From assembly GCA_002722295.1 (NCBI GenBank), contig PBLF01000035.1:124001-188000 (forward strand): 64,000 bases of DNA, given 5' to 3'. Both the position numbers and the translations under genes were made by a program. The notes beneath the pieces were generated by a model. The model did no database searches and was not told where the DNA came from. It saw only the letters and a program-made list of their open reading frames with translations. Position 1 is the stretch's first letter. The number at the start of each line of letters is the position of its first letter. Positions 18,082-27,310 of the stretch are shown in pieces. The DNA is from Stappia sp. (GTDB lineage: Bacteria > Pseudomonadota > Alphaproteobacteria > Rhizobiales > Stappiaceae).

Positions 18082-19385
18082 CCGGGTTTTTCGATGGCAT
18101 TCCGTCCGTCCGCTACGAGGGCCCGGACAGCGACAACGACTACGCCTACCGCTGGTACGATCCCGAGCGTATGGTGCTGGGCCGCCGCATGGAAGACCAT
18201 CTGCGCTTCGCCGTGGCCTACTGGCACTCCTTCTGCTGGCCGGGCGGCGATCCCTTCGGCGGCCATACCTTCGAGCGCCCCTGGTTCGGCGACACGATGG
18301 ACGGTGCGCGAATGAAGGCGGATGTCGCCTTCGAGATGTTCGACCGTCTCGGCGTGCCCTTCTTCTGTTTTCATGACCGGGATGCGGCGCCGGAAGGCGC
18401 CAATCTCGCGGAGAGTATCCGCAATCTCAACGAGATCGGCGACATCTTCGCGCGCAAGATGGAGTCCTCCAGGACAAGACTGCTCTGGGGCACGGCGAAT
18501 CTCTTCTCGCACCGCCGCTACATGTCGGGCGCCGCCACCAATCCGGATCCGGACGTGTTCGCCTATGCCGCCGGCCAGGTGAAGGCCGCGATGGACGTGA
18601 CACAGCGCCTCGGCGGCCAGAACTACGTTCTGTGGGGCGGCCGCGAGGGCTACGAGACGCTGCTCAACACCGACATGAAGCGCGAGTTCGACCAGCTTGG
18701 CCGCTTCCTCAACCTGGTGGTGGAGTACAAGCACAAGATCGGCTTCGACGGCACGATCCTGATCGAGCCCAAGCCGCAGGAACCCACCAAGCACCAGTAC
18801 GACTACGATGTCGCCTCGGTGTTCGGCTTCCTGAAGGCCTACGGGCTGGAGAAGGAGGTGAAGGTCAACATCGAGGTCGGCCATGCGGTTCTGGCGGGCC
18901 ACTCCTTCGAGCACGAAGTCGCTCTTGCCACCGCGCTCGGGATCTTCGGTTCCGTCGACATGAACCGCAACGACTACCAGTCGGGTTGGGACACGGACCA
19001 GTTTCCGATGAACGTGCAGGAGGTGGCGCTCGCGCTCTACTACATCCTGAAGGCCGGCGGGTTCACTACCGGCGGGCTGAACTTCGACGCCAAGCTGCGC
19101 CGACAGTCGCTTGACGCCTCTGACCTCATCCTGGCGCATGTGGGCGGCATGGACACCTGCGCGCGCGCGCTTCTGGTCGCGGCCGAGATGGTGGAGAAGG
19201 GCGACCTCTCCACGCCTCTCGCCGAACGCTATGCGGGCTGGGACACGGAAGAGGGGCAGGCGATGCTGTCCGGCAAGCGCTCGCTGGAGGAGATCGCAGC
19301 GCGTGTCGAGCGCGATGGCATCGAACCTGAGCCCGTCTCGGGCCGGCAGGAGGTGCTGGAGAACAGGCTCAATCGCCGCTTCTGA
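18078..19385 (+). CDS. xylA: Xylose isomerase
   Basis: XylA interconverts D-xylose and D-xylulose. The 435-residue product is a TIM barrel of the standard length. It has the catalytic histidine in PFFCFHDRD (about residue 98-100), the metal ligands in ILIEPKPQEPTKHQYD and the NIEVGHAVLAGHSFEHE segment. The ATG at 18078 overlaps the xylB stop. A strong intrinsic terminator follows 27 bases after the stop, closing a two-gene xylose operon. Transport genes and a regulator are not in the window. Confidence 0.96.
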   Translation: MTGFFDGIPSVRYEGPDSDNDYAYRWYDPERMVLGRRMEDHLRFAVAYWHSFCWPGGDPFGGHTFERPWFGDTMDGARMKADVAFEMFDRLGVPFFCFHDRDAAPEGANLAESIRNLNEIGDIFARKMESSRTRLLWGTANLFSHRRYMSGAATNPDPDVFAYAAGQVKAAMDVTQRLGGQNYVLWGGREGYETLLNTDMKREFDQLGRFLNLVVEYKHKIGFDGTILIEPKPQEPTKHQYDYDVASVFGFLKAYGLEKEVKVNIEVGHAVLAGHSFEHEVALATALGIFGSVDMNRNDYQSGWDTDQFPMNVQEVALALYYILKAGGFTTGGLNFDAKLRRQSLDASDLILAHVGGMDTCARALLVAAEMVEKGDLSTPLAERYAGWDTEEGQAMLSGKRSLEEIAARVERDGIEPEPVSGRQEVLENRLNRRF

Positions 19386-19412
19386 ACGCGTGAGTCAAAG
19401 CCCTGAAATGCG

Positions 19413-19452
19413 AAGACCCCCGCCGGGCGGCCCGACGGGGGTCTTCCTGTAT
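19413..19452 (+). terminator. Intrinsic terminator after xylA
   Basis: A perfect 10-base-pair stem (AAGACCCCCG, 19413-19422, with CGGGGGTCTT, 19436-19445) encloses a GC-rich 13-base loop and is followed by a T-containing tail. It lies 27 bases after the xylA stop and fits a Rho-independent terminator. Confidence 0.85.
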
Positions 19453-19534
19453 TTCGGTCCGACGAGCTGTCGTCCGAGGAACTTGACCCTGGTCCGGAAC
19501 GCCGACTATGCGGCTTCCCAACCGGGATCGATCC

Positions 19535-19738
19535 TCAGCGGCCGTTCACGCCCAGACGGGCGGCGGCCGACGCGCCGGGCTCGCCGACACGCAGGGCAGC
19601 GAAACGCGCGCGGGTCGTCTCGTTGCTCTTGAAGCCCAGATCCGACAGGGTACGGGGATCGGAATCCGCAACATGCAGCTCGGTGAAGCGGGAGGCGACA
19701 CCAAAGGTGTTGCCGAGAACCTTGGTCAGGTAGGACAT
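19535..19738 (-). CDS. Small uncharacterised protein (67 residues)
   Basis: The frame has an unusually good ribosome binding site, AAGGAG seven bases before the ATG at 19738, so I think it is a real gene. The product shows no signal peptide. A central segment DPRTLSDLGFKSNE loosely resembles the DUF1127 motif (a short LxDIGL-type helix found in many small alphaproteobacterial proteins), but the match is weak. It has few charged residues at its end and ends AAARLGVNGR. It is convergent with xylA and divergent from the LysR gene. The leader contains a stem-loop. Function unknown. Confidence 0.65.
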   Translation of the reverse strand: MSYLTKVLGNTFGVASRFTELHVADSDPRTLSDLGFKSNETTRARFAALRVGEPGASAAARLGVNGR

Positions 19739-19776
19739 GGCTTTACTCCTTGGTCTCCGGGCTCGGTTGATCCGCC

Positions 19777-19801
19777 CGTGACCGAAGGAAAACCGGTCAC
19801 G
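19777..19801 (-). repeat. Stem-loop in the leader of the small-protein gene
   Basis: The perfect 8-base-pair inverted repeat CGTGACCG / CGGTCACG encloses a 9-base loop, about 38 bases before the start of the 67-residue protein gene. It could be an RNA structure in the leader or a protein-binding site between the two divergent genes. Confidence 0.5.
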
Positions 19802-19960
19802 CGACGGAGTTTGGGAGCTCTGGTTTTACGGGCTCGGTGCGGTTCGTCCGCCGTTGCATCGTCATAACTGCGATATGGTCGTATTCGTGATGTCAATCAA
19901 ACGAAAAGAGCTTATGCCTATCATCAAAAAAATTGAAACTTGACGCTAGGACGCCTCACC

Positions 19961-20863
19961 ATGGATCTGGTCCCGGGAAAGGGCACGCCGCTGATCGAGA
20001 CGGACCTCTACAGGACCTTCCTCGTAATCGCGGAAACCGCAAGTTTTTCAAAGGCCGCCGAGGTTATCGGACGGACTCCTTCGGCTGTCTCCATGCAGAT
20101 CAAGAAACTGGAGGGGCTGCTCGGGGTTGCGGTTTTCGCAAGGGAGGGGCGCAGCGTACGCATGACCCCGGAGGGCGAGGCGCTGGTCGGATATGCACGC
20201 CGCATCCTGATGCTGAACGAGGAGGCCGTCGCGCTGTTCCGTTCGCCCGCGATCGAGGGTGAAGTGCGCTTCGGTGCGCCCTCTGATTTCGGCACCCGGT
20301 TCCTGCCGAACATCCTCACCCGTTTCGCGCGTTCGCACCCGGGGGTGAACGTGGACGTGCATCTCGATGGCAGCCCGCAGCTTCTCAAGAAGCTCAAGGA
20401 GCGACAGCTCGACCTCGTTCTCTACACCGCGCGTCCCGACAGCGACGTCGCGCTCGGAGGGGAGATCGTCTACACGGAGCCGCTCGCCTGGGCGGGGCTT
20501 GAGAACGGCGTTGCCTATTCGCGGGATCCCTTGCCGCTGGCACTTTCGGTTTCCGGCTGCCCGTGGCGCAAGGCGGCACGTATCGCCCTCGACAAGGCCG
20601 AGCACCCCTATCGCATCGCCTACCAGAGCTTCCACAGTGCGGGGCAGGAGGCCGCGCTTCTTGCGGATCTCGCCGTCGCCCCTTTCCCTGCAAGCGTGAT
20701 CGCGGCACCGCTGCAACGCCTCGACGAGCGACACGGGCTGCCGGAAATCGGCAACTATCACCTGATCCTCAAGGAGGCGGGGAAGGCCGGAAAGGCAAGC
20801 GATGCCTTTGCCAGCCATGTGGTCGCCTGCTTTGACGAATTGAAGGTTCAGGCTATTAATTGA
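19961..20863 (+). CDS. LysR-family transcriptional regulator
   Basis: The 300-residue protein has the N-terminal winged helix-turn-helix of LysR regulators (about residues 15-75, with ETASFSKAAEVIGRTPSAVSMQIKKLE) and a periplasmic-binding-like effector domain (about 95-290). I chose the ATG at 19961; an in-frame TTG seven codons earlier is possible. It converges on the dimethylglycine-dehydrogenase-like gene, so it may control that methylamine gene pair, though LysR proteins more often control divergent neighbours (here the 67-residue protein gene). Both flanks are clearly AT-rich against a GC-rich genome. Effector and targets are unknown. Confidence 0.9.
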   Translation: MDLVPGKGTPLIETDLYRTFLVIAETASFSKAAEVIGRTPSAVSMQIKKLEGLLGVAVFAREGRSVRMTPEGEALVGYARRILMLNEEAVALFRSPAIEGEVRFGAPSDFGTRFLPNILTRFARSHPGVNVDVHLDGSPQLLKKLKERQLDLVLYTARPDSDVALGGEIVYTEPLAWAGLENGVAYSRDPLPLALSVSGCPWRKAARIALDKAEHPYRIAYQSFHSAGQEAALLADLAVAPFPASVIAAPLQRLDERHGLPEIGNYHLILKEAGKAGKASDAFASHVVACFDELKVQAIN

Positions 20864-20926
20864 AGTGTAATATATCTTTCTAGTTCATATGGTTGCTTAT
20901 TTTTCTGAATCTTATTTGTAACCTCA

Positions 20927-23362
20927 TCACATGCGCATTCGTTCGGCTTTCGGGTCGAAGGGCGACTGGGTGAGAAGCGTGGCTTTCACCTTCACGCCCA
21001 TGATCTCGATCTCGAAGGCGCCGGGCGCAGGATCATCGGCGATCTTCCGGGGCACATAGCCTTGCGCGAGCGACAATCCGACGTGATGGCCATAGCCGCC
21101 TGAGGTGACCCAGCCGACCACCTTGCCCTCATGCCAGATCGGTTCATCACCGATCACGTCGGCGTCCCGTGCCTCGACACTCATGCAGATGCGGCGCAGG
21201 GTGCCGCCGCCGTCGCGTTCCGCAAGTGCGGCCGCGCGACCGATGAAGTCTCCCTTGTCCAGCGCCACGAAGCGGCCGAGGTCAGCCTCATAGGGGCCGT
21301 AGATCGGGCGGAACTCGCGGAACCACGTTCCGAAGTTCTTTTCCAGCCGCAGGCAGAGCAGGGCCCTCATTCCGAAATCCTTCAGGCCGAGATCCTCGCC
21401 GGCCGCCTTGAGTGCCTCATAGACGCGGATCTCGTATTCCGGCGCCATCCAGATCTCGTAGCCAAGGTCGCCGGTGTAACTGATCCGGCTGACCTGGCAG
21501 GGCGCGGCGGCCACATCCATCTCGCGGCTTGACATGAAGGGAAAGGCCGCGTTGGAGACATCCTCGTCCGTGACCCTGGAAAGCAGATCGCGTGCCTTCG
21601 GTCCGGCAATCGAAAGGCCCACCCAGCCCAGATTGATCGGCCGGATGGTCACCGACCCGTCTTCGGGCAGATGCGCATCGAACCAGCGCATGTGATAGAC
21701 CTCCGCCTGGCTCGAGCCCCACATCAGGAAATGCTCGGAATGTATTCTGGCAATAGTGAAATCGCCGATCAGCTTCCCCGCGTGATTGAGCATCGGCGTC
21801 AGCGCCATCCGGCCTTGCTTCGGCAGACGGTTGGTCATCAGCCGGTCCAGGAAAGCCTCGGCTCCGGGGCCGGTGATCTCGTACTTCGCGAAATTCGCGA
21901 TCTCAGTGATCCCGACGGCCTCGCGCACAGCCCGGCACTCCGCGCCGACATGCTCGAAGTCGTTTGACCTGCGGAAGGAGACGATGTCGCGGGGCTCGAC
22001 GCCTTGCGGTGCGAACCACAACGGGGTCTCCAGCCCCCATGTCACGCCCATGACCGCGCCTTGCGCGACCAAACGATCATGAAGAGGCGTGGTCTGGTGC
22101 GGCCGCGCGGCAGGCAGTTCCTCGTTGGGATAGCGGATGCGGAAGCGGCGGGAGTAGTTCTCGCGCACCTTGGCGTTTGTATAGGCCCGCGTTGCCCAGG
22201 GGCCGAAGCGGGCCACATCCATGCCCCACACGTCGAAGCCCGGATCGCCGTCGACCATCCAGTTGGACAACGCCAGGCCGACGCCGCCCCCCTGGCTGAA
22301 GCCGGCCATCACCGCACAGGCGCACCAGAAGTTGGTGAGACCGCGTACCGGCCCGACGAGGGGGTTCCCGTCAGGCGCGAAGGTGAAGGGGCCATTGATG
22401 AACTGCTTGATGCCGGTGTGCTTGAGTGCCGGGAAATGCTCGAAGCCGACCTCAAGCGAGGGTGCGATGCGCTCGAGATCCGGCTCCAGAAGCTCCTGCC
22501 CGAAGTCCCAGGGCGTTTCGCGTGGGCTCCAAGGCGTCGCGGCGCGCTCATAGGTGCCAAGCAGCATCCCGCCACGCTCCTGGCGGGTGTAGATCTCGCC
22601 CGAGAAATCGATGGCGTGGACCATCTCCTTTCCGGTCGAGGCGACGATCTCGGCGATTTCCGGCATGTCTTCGGTCAGCAGGTAATGGTGTTCCATTGCG
22701 AGCACCGGCAGCTCCAGGCCGACCATGCGTCCGACCTCGCGCGCCCACAGGCCGCCCGCGTTCACCACGTGTTCGGCAAGAACCGTTCCCTGCTCTGTGA
22801 CGACTTCCCATGTTCCGTCGGAGCGCTGGTTCAGTTCGGTCACACGGTTTCTCAGCGAGATCTCCGCGCCCGCCTTGCGCGCCGCCCTGGCATAGGCGTG
22901 TGTCGTGCCGGAGGGGTCGAGATGCCCCTCGATCGGATCCCACATGGCGCCGACGAAGTGGCGTTCGTCGATGAGCGGCAGCATCTCCTTCGCCTCTGCG
23001 GCCGAGATGATCTCGGTCTCCATGCCGAGATAGCGACCGCGCGCGTGGGCCATCTTGAGCCAGTCGAGACGCTCTGGCGTATCGGCAAGCTGGAGACCGC
23101 CCGTCAGATGCAGCCCGCAGGACTGGCCGGAAATCTCCTCGATCTCCTTGTAGAGCGAGACCGTATATGCCTGCAGTCTGGCGACGTTGGGGTCTCCGTT
23201 GAGGGTGTGAAAGCCGCCGGCGGCGTGCCAGGTGGAGCCGGATGTGAGCTCGGAGCGTTCGATGAGCAGGACGTCGGACCATCCGCGCTTCGTCAGGTGG
23301 TAGAGCACGCTGCATCCGACGACGCCGCCGCCGATGACGACCACCCGTGCCTGCGTTTTCAT
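20927..23362 (-). CDS. Dimethylglycine/sarcosine dehydrogenase-like flavoprotein (DAO + GcvT domains)
   Basis: The 811-residue protein joins an N-terminal FAD amine-oxidase domain (about 1-400) to C-terminal aminomethyltransferase (GcvT) domains (about 430-800). Such enzymes oxidise an N-methyl group and pass the one-carbon unit to tetrahydrofolate. The FAD-binding motif VVIGGGVVGCSV is at residues 8-19. The histidine in GSTWHAAG (about residue 46) sits where relatives attach FAD covalently. The substrate may be dimethylglycine, sarcosine or another N-methyl amine and cannot be settled from sequence. It lies 94 bases downstream of the MttB-family gene in the same direction, so a two-step demethylation route is a reasonable inference. 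Confidence 0.9.
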   Translation of the reverse strand: MKTQARVVVIGGGVVGCSVLYHLTKRGWSDVLLIERSELTSGSTWHAAGGFHTLNGDPNVARLQAYTVSLYKEIEEISGQSCGLHLTGGLQLADTPERLDWLKMAHARGRYLGMETEIISAAEAKEMLPLIDERHFVGAMWDPIEGHLDPSGTTHAYARAARKAGAEISLRNRVTELNQRSDGTWEVVTEQGTVLAEHVVNAGGLWAREVGRMVGLELPVLAMEHHYLLTEDMPEIAEIVASTGKEMVHAIDFSGEIYTRQERGGMLLGTYERAATPWSPRETPWDFGQELLEPDLERIAPSLEVGFEHFPALKHTGIKQFINGPFTFAPDGNPLVGPVRGLTNFWCACAVMAGFSQGGGVGLALSNWMVDGDPGFDVWGMDVARFGPWATRAYTNAKVRENYSRRFRIRYPNEELPAARPHQTTPLHDRLVAQGAVMGVTWGLETPLWFAPQGVEPRDIVSFRRSNDFEHVGAECRAVREAVGITEIANFAKYEITGPGAEAFLDRLMTNRLPKQGRMALTPMLNHAGKLIGDFTIARIHSEHFLMWGSSQAEVYHMRWFDAHLPEDGSVTIRPINLGWVGLSIAGPKARDLLSRVTDEDVSNAAFPFMSSREMDVAAAPCQVSRISYTGDLGYEIWMAPEYEIRVYEALKAAGEDLGLKDFGMRALLCLRLEKNFGTWFREFRPIYGPYEADLGRFVALDKGDFIGRAAALAERDGGGTLRRICMSVEARDADVIGDEPIWHEGKVVGWVTSGGYGHHVGLSLAQGYVPRKIADDPAPGAFEIEIMGVKVKATLLTQSPFDPKAERMRM

Positions 23363-23456
23363 ATGCCGGTCCCTTTCGTCTCGTATTTGTCCACCGCCTG
23401 CAGAATGACCGTTTCACGGCCGCCTTGCATCCGCAAACGGGCTGGATCGCGCGGGG

Positions 23457-25028
23457 TCAGAAATCGGTTGGGGCGCCGCCTTCGGCCTTTCGGCGGGCAA
23501 CGAAGTCGGCCAGTTCCTCGACGATGGCGGGATCCATGGGCGGGGTTTCGTACTCGCCGAGGGCCTGCGCCAGAACACCTTGCGCCTTGTCGAAGGCGCT
23601 CGGGCCACCGGCCTCGGTCCAGCTTTCGAAGTTGCGCCAGTCAGAGATGAGCGGAGCGTAGAACGCGGTCTTGTAGCGGGCCTGGGTGTGCGCGGTGCCG
23701 AAGAAGTGGCCCCCAGGACCGACGTCACGGATCGCATTCACCGCCAGCGCCTCCGGCGACGTGTCGAGCGGCTCCATGAAGGCGTCGAGCATCTGCAGCA
23801 GATCGACGTCCATCACGAACTTCTCGAAGCTGGCCGTCAGTCCTCCTTCCAGCCAGCCGGCGGCGTGCTTCACGTAATTCGCCCCGCCCATGAGTGCGCC
23901 CCAGAGGGAGAAGACCGTCTCCCAGGCGCCTTGCGCGTCCGGTGAATTGGCGGCGCATACGGCGGATGAGCGATAGGGCAGCCGATAGCGGCGGGCGAGC
24001 TGGCCGCCGACGAGCGCCGCCTTCATGCCTTCCGGGGTGCCGAAGGCGGGGGCGCCGGACTTCATGTCCACGTTCGAGGTGAAGCCGCCGTAGACCACCG
24101 GCGCGCCGGGCGCGACCATCTGGGCGAAGGCTAGGCCGGCAAGGGCCTCCGCGTTCTGCTGCACGAGCGCGCCGGCAACGGTCACCGGCGCCATGGCCCC
24201 GGCCAGCGTGAAGGGGGTCAGGACGATCGGCTGGCCGCGCCGTGCCATCTCGATGATGCCCTGAAGCATGGGCGTGTCGAGGCGCAGGGGGGACGATGAA
24301 TTGATGATCGAAATCGTGCAGGGCGTTCGCGCGAAGGCGGCCTCGTCGAGACCAAGGGCGATGCGCGCAATCTCCATTCCATCGAGATTGCGCTCCCGCC
24401 CCAGCGAATAGATGTGGAACGCCTTGTCCGTCATGGTCGCGAAGTCGTGGATGCAATCGAGGTGACGAACGGAGGCGTGCAGGTCCACCGGTTCGACCGG
24501 ATAACCGCCGTTCAGGTCGATCACGTTGAAGACCTGGCTCAGTTTCACGAAGTCCCGGAAATCCTCCTGGGACCCCGGGCGGCGACCGCGAGGGGCGTCG
24601 GTACAGTTCGGAGCGCTTGCGACACCGCTCCACACGACACTGTCATCCCCGAAATGCAGGTTGTGTGCCGGATTGCGCGCATGAAGCGTGAACCGCGACG
24701 GAGCCGAGGCGAGGGCATCCATGACGAGGGACCGGTCAAGGCGCACCCGTTTCGAGCCGGCAACTACATCGGCGCCGGCCGCCTTGAGGATGGCAAGCGC
24801 CTCGTCGTTGATGAAGTCTATTCCGATGGTCTCCAGCACCTCGAGTGAGGCCTCGTGGATTGCCTCGAGCTGATCGGGCGTGACGGCCTCGGTTGGAGCG
24901 TAGGGATTGCGGCGCTGGCGGAAGGGGCGTTGTTCGAGTGCGTGGGAGCGGGAGGAGCCACGGCGCCCGCGCCGTCCCCTGGAGACTGCGGGCGAGGGAG
25001 CACCATCCTGGTCTGCCGTTCCGGTCAT
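23457..25028 (-). CDS. MttB-family (trimethylamine methyltransferase-like) protein, non-pyrrolysine
   Basis: The 523-residue protein belongs to the MttB superfamily, whose members move a methyl group from quaternary or tertiary amines (trimethylamine, glycine betaine, carnitine, proline betaine) to a corrinoid protein. Family segments include EASLEVLETIGIDFIND near the N-terminus and VYGGFTSNVDMKSGAPAFGTPE in the middle. There is no internal amber codon, so it is not a pyrrolysine enzyme and is more like the glycine betaine group. I chose the ATG at 25028, about 11 bases after GGGGGAG; the open frame continues 86 codons upstream without family similarity. No corrinoid protein or second methyltransferase is nearby, so the acceptor is unclear. 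Confidence 0.88.
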   Translation of the reverse strand: MTGTADQDGAPSPAVSRGRRGRRGSSRSHALEQRPFRQRRNPYAPTEAVTPDQLEAIHEASLEVLETIGIDFINDEALAILKAAGADVVAGSKRVRLDRSLVMDALASAPSRFTLHARNPAHNLHFGDDSVVWSGVASAPNCTDAPRGRRPGSQEDFRDFVKLSQVFNVIDLNGGYPVEPVDLHASVRHLDCIHDFATMTDKAFHIYSLGRERNLDGMEIARIALGLDEAAFARTPCTISIINSSSPLRLDTPMLQGIIEMARRGQPIVLTPFTLAGAMAPVTVAGALVQQNAEALAGLAFAQMVAPGAPVVYGGFTSNVDMKSGAPAFGTPEGMKAALVGGQLARRYRLPYRSSAVCAANSPDAQGAWETVFSLWGALMGGANYVKHAAGWLEGGLTASFEKFVMDVDLLQMLDAFMEPLDTSPEALAVNAIRDVGPGGHFFGTAHTQARYKTAFYAPLISDWRNFESWTEAGGPSAFDKAQGVLAQALGEYETPPMDPAIVEELADFVARRKAEGGAPTDF

Positions 25029-25463
25029 CGAAGGCAATGCTCCCCCGTTCGCCAAGAACTTGTTTCCCGGCGTAGCGTTTATCGCGAGACGGCTTGCGCA
25101 ACGCAACGTTGAGCGCGGGTTTCGCAAGGTTCCCGGCCAGAAGATTCCACCGGTGAAATCGATCCTAGCGTCGTGTCTCCTGGTGCGGCGATATCCACAA
25201 AACGACACGCGATAGCGCGGGTGCGACGTGTGATCTGAGGGAAAGTCGAAAAAAGCGCTCGCAGGTTTTGCCAAGAGCCCTGTCATGCATGTTAATCTGC
25301 TTTCCGCGCGGTCCGCTTTCGGACGGCTGGAACAACACGTGATGGCCGGCGCCGCCCCGGCGAAGCGCGGCCAGGAACGTCGAGGATCAAACGGACGCGC
25401 GGCCGGACATGGCCGTGGACACGATCAACCTGATGCAGGATTTCCGAGAGGGAGAGTCGGAGC
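25029..25463. other. 435-base divergent intergenic region (mttB-like / ABC transporter)
   Basis: This stretch separates the MttB-like gene (minus) from the solute-binding protein gene (plus) and should hold both promoters. One candidate is listed for the plus strand. A possible 85-residue frame from 25285 lacks a ribosome binding site, overlaps the transporter gene and looks spurious. No known riboswitch structure was recognised. Confidence 0.6.
25268..25296 (+). promoter_or_regulatory. Candidate promoter for the ABC transporter operon
   Basis: TTGCCA (25268-25273) and GTTAAT (25291-25296) are separated by exactly 17 bases, about 165 bases before the binding-protein ATG. Five and four of six consensus bases match. 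Confidence 0.35.
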
Positions 25464-27156
25464 ATGTCGAACAAGGATTCGAAGACGGGGCTGCACCCGA
25501 AGGTGCATGAAGCACAGGACCTCATGGACGCGGGGCGGCTGAGCCGGCGCGAGTTCGTGCGGTTCGCCGCGCTTCTCGGTGTCGGGGCGGGTGCCGCCTA
25601 CGCCATGGCGGGGCTGCCCGCGCCCGCATTCGCGGCGGATGGCGACACCATGCCGTTCCCGGCCGATGACGCGGATGCCAAGGCCGGCGGCATCCTGAAG
25701 GTGGCGATGCAGGTGCAGAAGATCGACGACCCGGCGACCTTCTCCTGGACCCAGGCGTCGAACCAGACCCGTCATATGCTCGAATATCTCGCGATGACCG
25801 GGCCGGACAATGTCACCCGCCCGATGCTGGCGGAGGGCTGGGAAGCCTCCGACGACCTCAAGACCTGGACGTTCCACCTGCGCAAGGGCGTCAAGTGGCA
25901 CAACGGCGACGACTTCACTTCCGAGGACGTGAAGTTCAACTTCGAGCGCTGGACGGATCCGGACCTCGGTTCCTCCAACATCGGCCTGTCGTCGATCTCG
26001 GCGATGGTCGAGGAAGTCGACGGCAAGAAGAAGCTGATCGACGGCGCCATCGAGGTGGTGGACGACCACACCATCCGCTTCCATCTCACCAAGCCGGTTC
26101 TGTCCTTCCCCGAGGACATGTACAACTATCCGACCGCCATCGTTCATCGCGACTTCAAGGCGCCGCTCGACACGTCCATGAACGGTACGGGTGCCTATCA
26201 GATCGTGGAGAACGTGGTCGGCGACCGCTGCATCCTCAAGCGCGTGACCGAGGCCGGCGGCCAGCCCTTCGAGTACTGGGGCGGCAAGGTCTATCTCGAC
26301 GAGATCCACTACTACAACTTCGACGCGGACAACCAGCTCACGGCCTTCGCCGGACAGAGCGTTGACGCGATCTACGACTTCGGCGTCGAGCAGATGGAAT
26401 TGGCCAAGGCAATCGACGGCCAGATCATCTCCGCCCGCACAGCGCAGTGCCTGTGCTTGCCGGATGCGCGTGGACGCCGAGCCCTTCACCGATGTGCGCG
26501 TGCGCAAGGCGATCGCCATGGCGATTGACAATTCGCTCATCAAGCCGCTGGTCTACCCGGAAGGCGGCGACGTCGGCGAGAATTATCACGTCGCGCCGGT
26601 GCATCCCGACTATGAGGCGCTGCCGCCGATCAGCCGTGACGTGGAAGGCGCCAAGGCGCTTCTCGCCGAAGCCGGGCACGCGGACGGACTGACGGTCACC
26701 ATCGACGTCGGCAACACGGACGGGCCCTGGCACCAGACGGTGGCCGAGGCCATGCGCGACCAGCTTCAGGACGCGGGCATCACGCTCAACATCAACGTGA
26801 TCCCGGCCTCCAAATACTGGGAGATCTGGACCAAGACACCGTTCGGCGCCACGGCCTGGACGCACCGTCCGCTCGGTACCATGGTCATGTCGCTGGGATA
26901 CCGTACGGGCGTGCCGTGGAACGAGAGCGGGTTCTCCTCCGCCGAATTCGACGCCGCGCTTGACGAGGCCGAGGCCACGCTCGACGTGGAGGCGCGCAAG
27001 CCGCTGCTCGCCAAGGCCTCGAAGATCCTGCAGGATTCCGGCGTCGTGGTGCTGCCGATCTGGCGCCCGGTCTACTGCATGGCGTCCAACTCGGTGCACG
27101 GCTATCCGGCGCACCCGACCCAGTACCACCAGTTCAACAAGGTCTGGATGGGCTGA
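25464..27156 (+). pseudogene. ABC transporter solute-binding protein, family 5 (DppA/OppA type), interrupted by a +1 frameshift
   Basis: Two overlapping frames together make one family 5 binding protein of about 563 residues, a normal length. The N-terminus carries a twin-arginine signal (SRREFVR at residues 27-33, then a hydrophobic stretch ending PAPAFA), so the protein is exported folded. The first frame stays homologous up to ARTAQCLC near base 26456, then turns into Arg-rich nonsense ending at 26528. The second frame picks up with CRMRVDAEPFTDVRVRKA from base 26458. Removing one T at 26457-26458 restores a continuous protein. It may be a real inactivating mutation or a sequencing error. 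Downstream transporter genes are intact. The ligand is unknown; the neighbouring amine genes suggest a methylated amine rather than a peptide. Confidence 0.88.
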
Positions 27157-27192
27157 TCCGGCTGCCGGATCGGCGATCCGTCACGACTGACC

Positions 27193-27226
27193 TTCCGCGG
27201 CCGGCCGCAAGAAGCCGGCCGCGGAA
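27193..27226 (+). repeat. Intra-operon stem-loop after the binding-protein gene
   Basis: A perfect 13-base-pair inverted repeat (TTCCGCGGCCGGC / GCCGGCCGCGGAA) with an 8-base loop lies 36 bases after the binding-protein stop. It has no T tract. Such hairpins often protect the binding-protein mRNA or partly terminate, so that binding protein is made in excess over permeases. Confidence 0.75.
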
Positions 27227-27310
27227 TTCGAGGTCCGGATGTCCGCTCGGGCGTTCGGTACGAGGGGCACGTCTCGCGGGCGCGGCGAGGCGGCGACACG
27301 GTGGGCACCG

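Noticed and set aside
23457..25028. Pyrrolysine-containing trimethylamine methyltransferase
   Set aside because: The gene has no in-frame amber codon, so it belongs to the non-pyrrolysine MttB branch.
25285..25542. An 85-residue frame upstream of the ABC binding protein
   Set aside because: No ribosome binding site, composition like noncoding frames, and overlap with the well-supported transporter gene.
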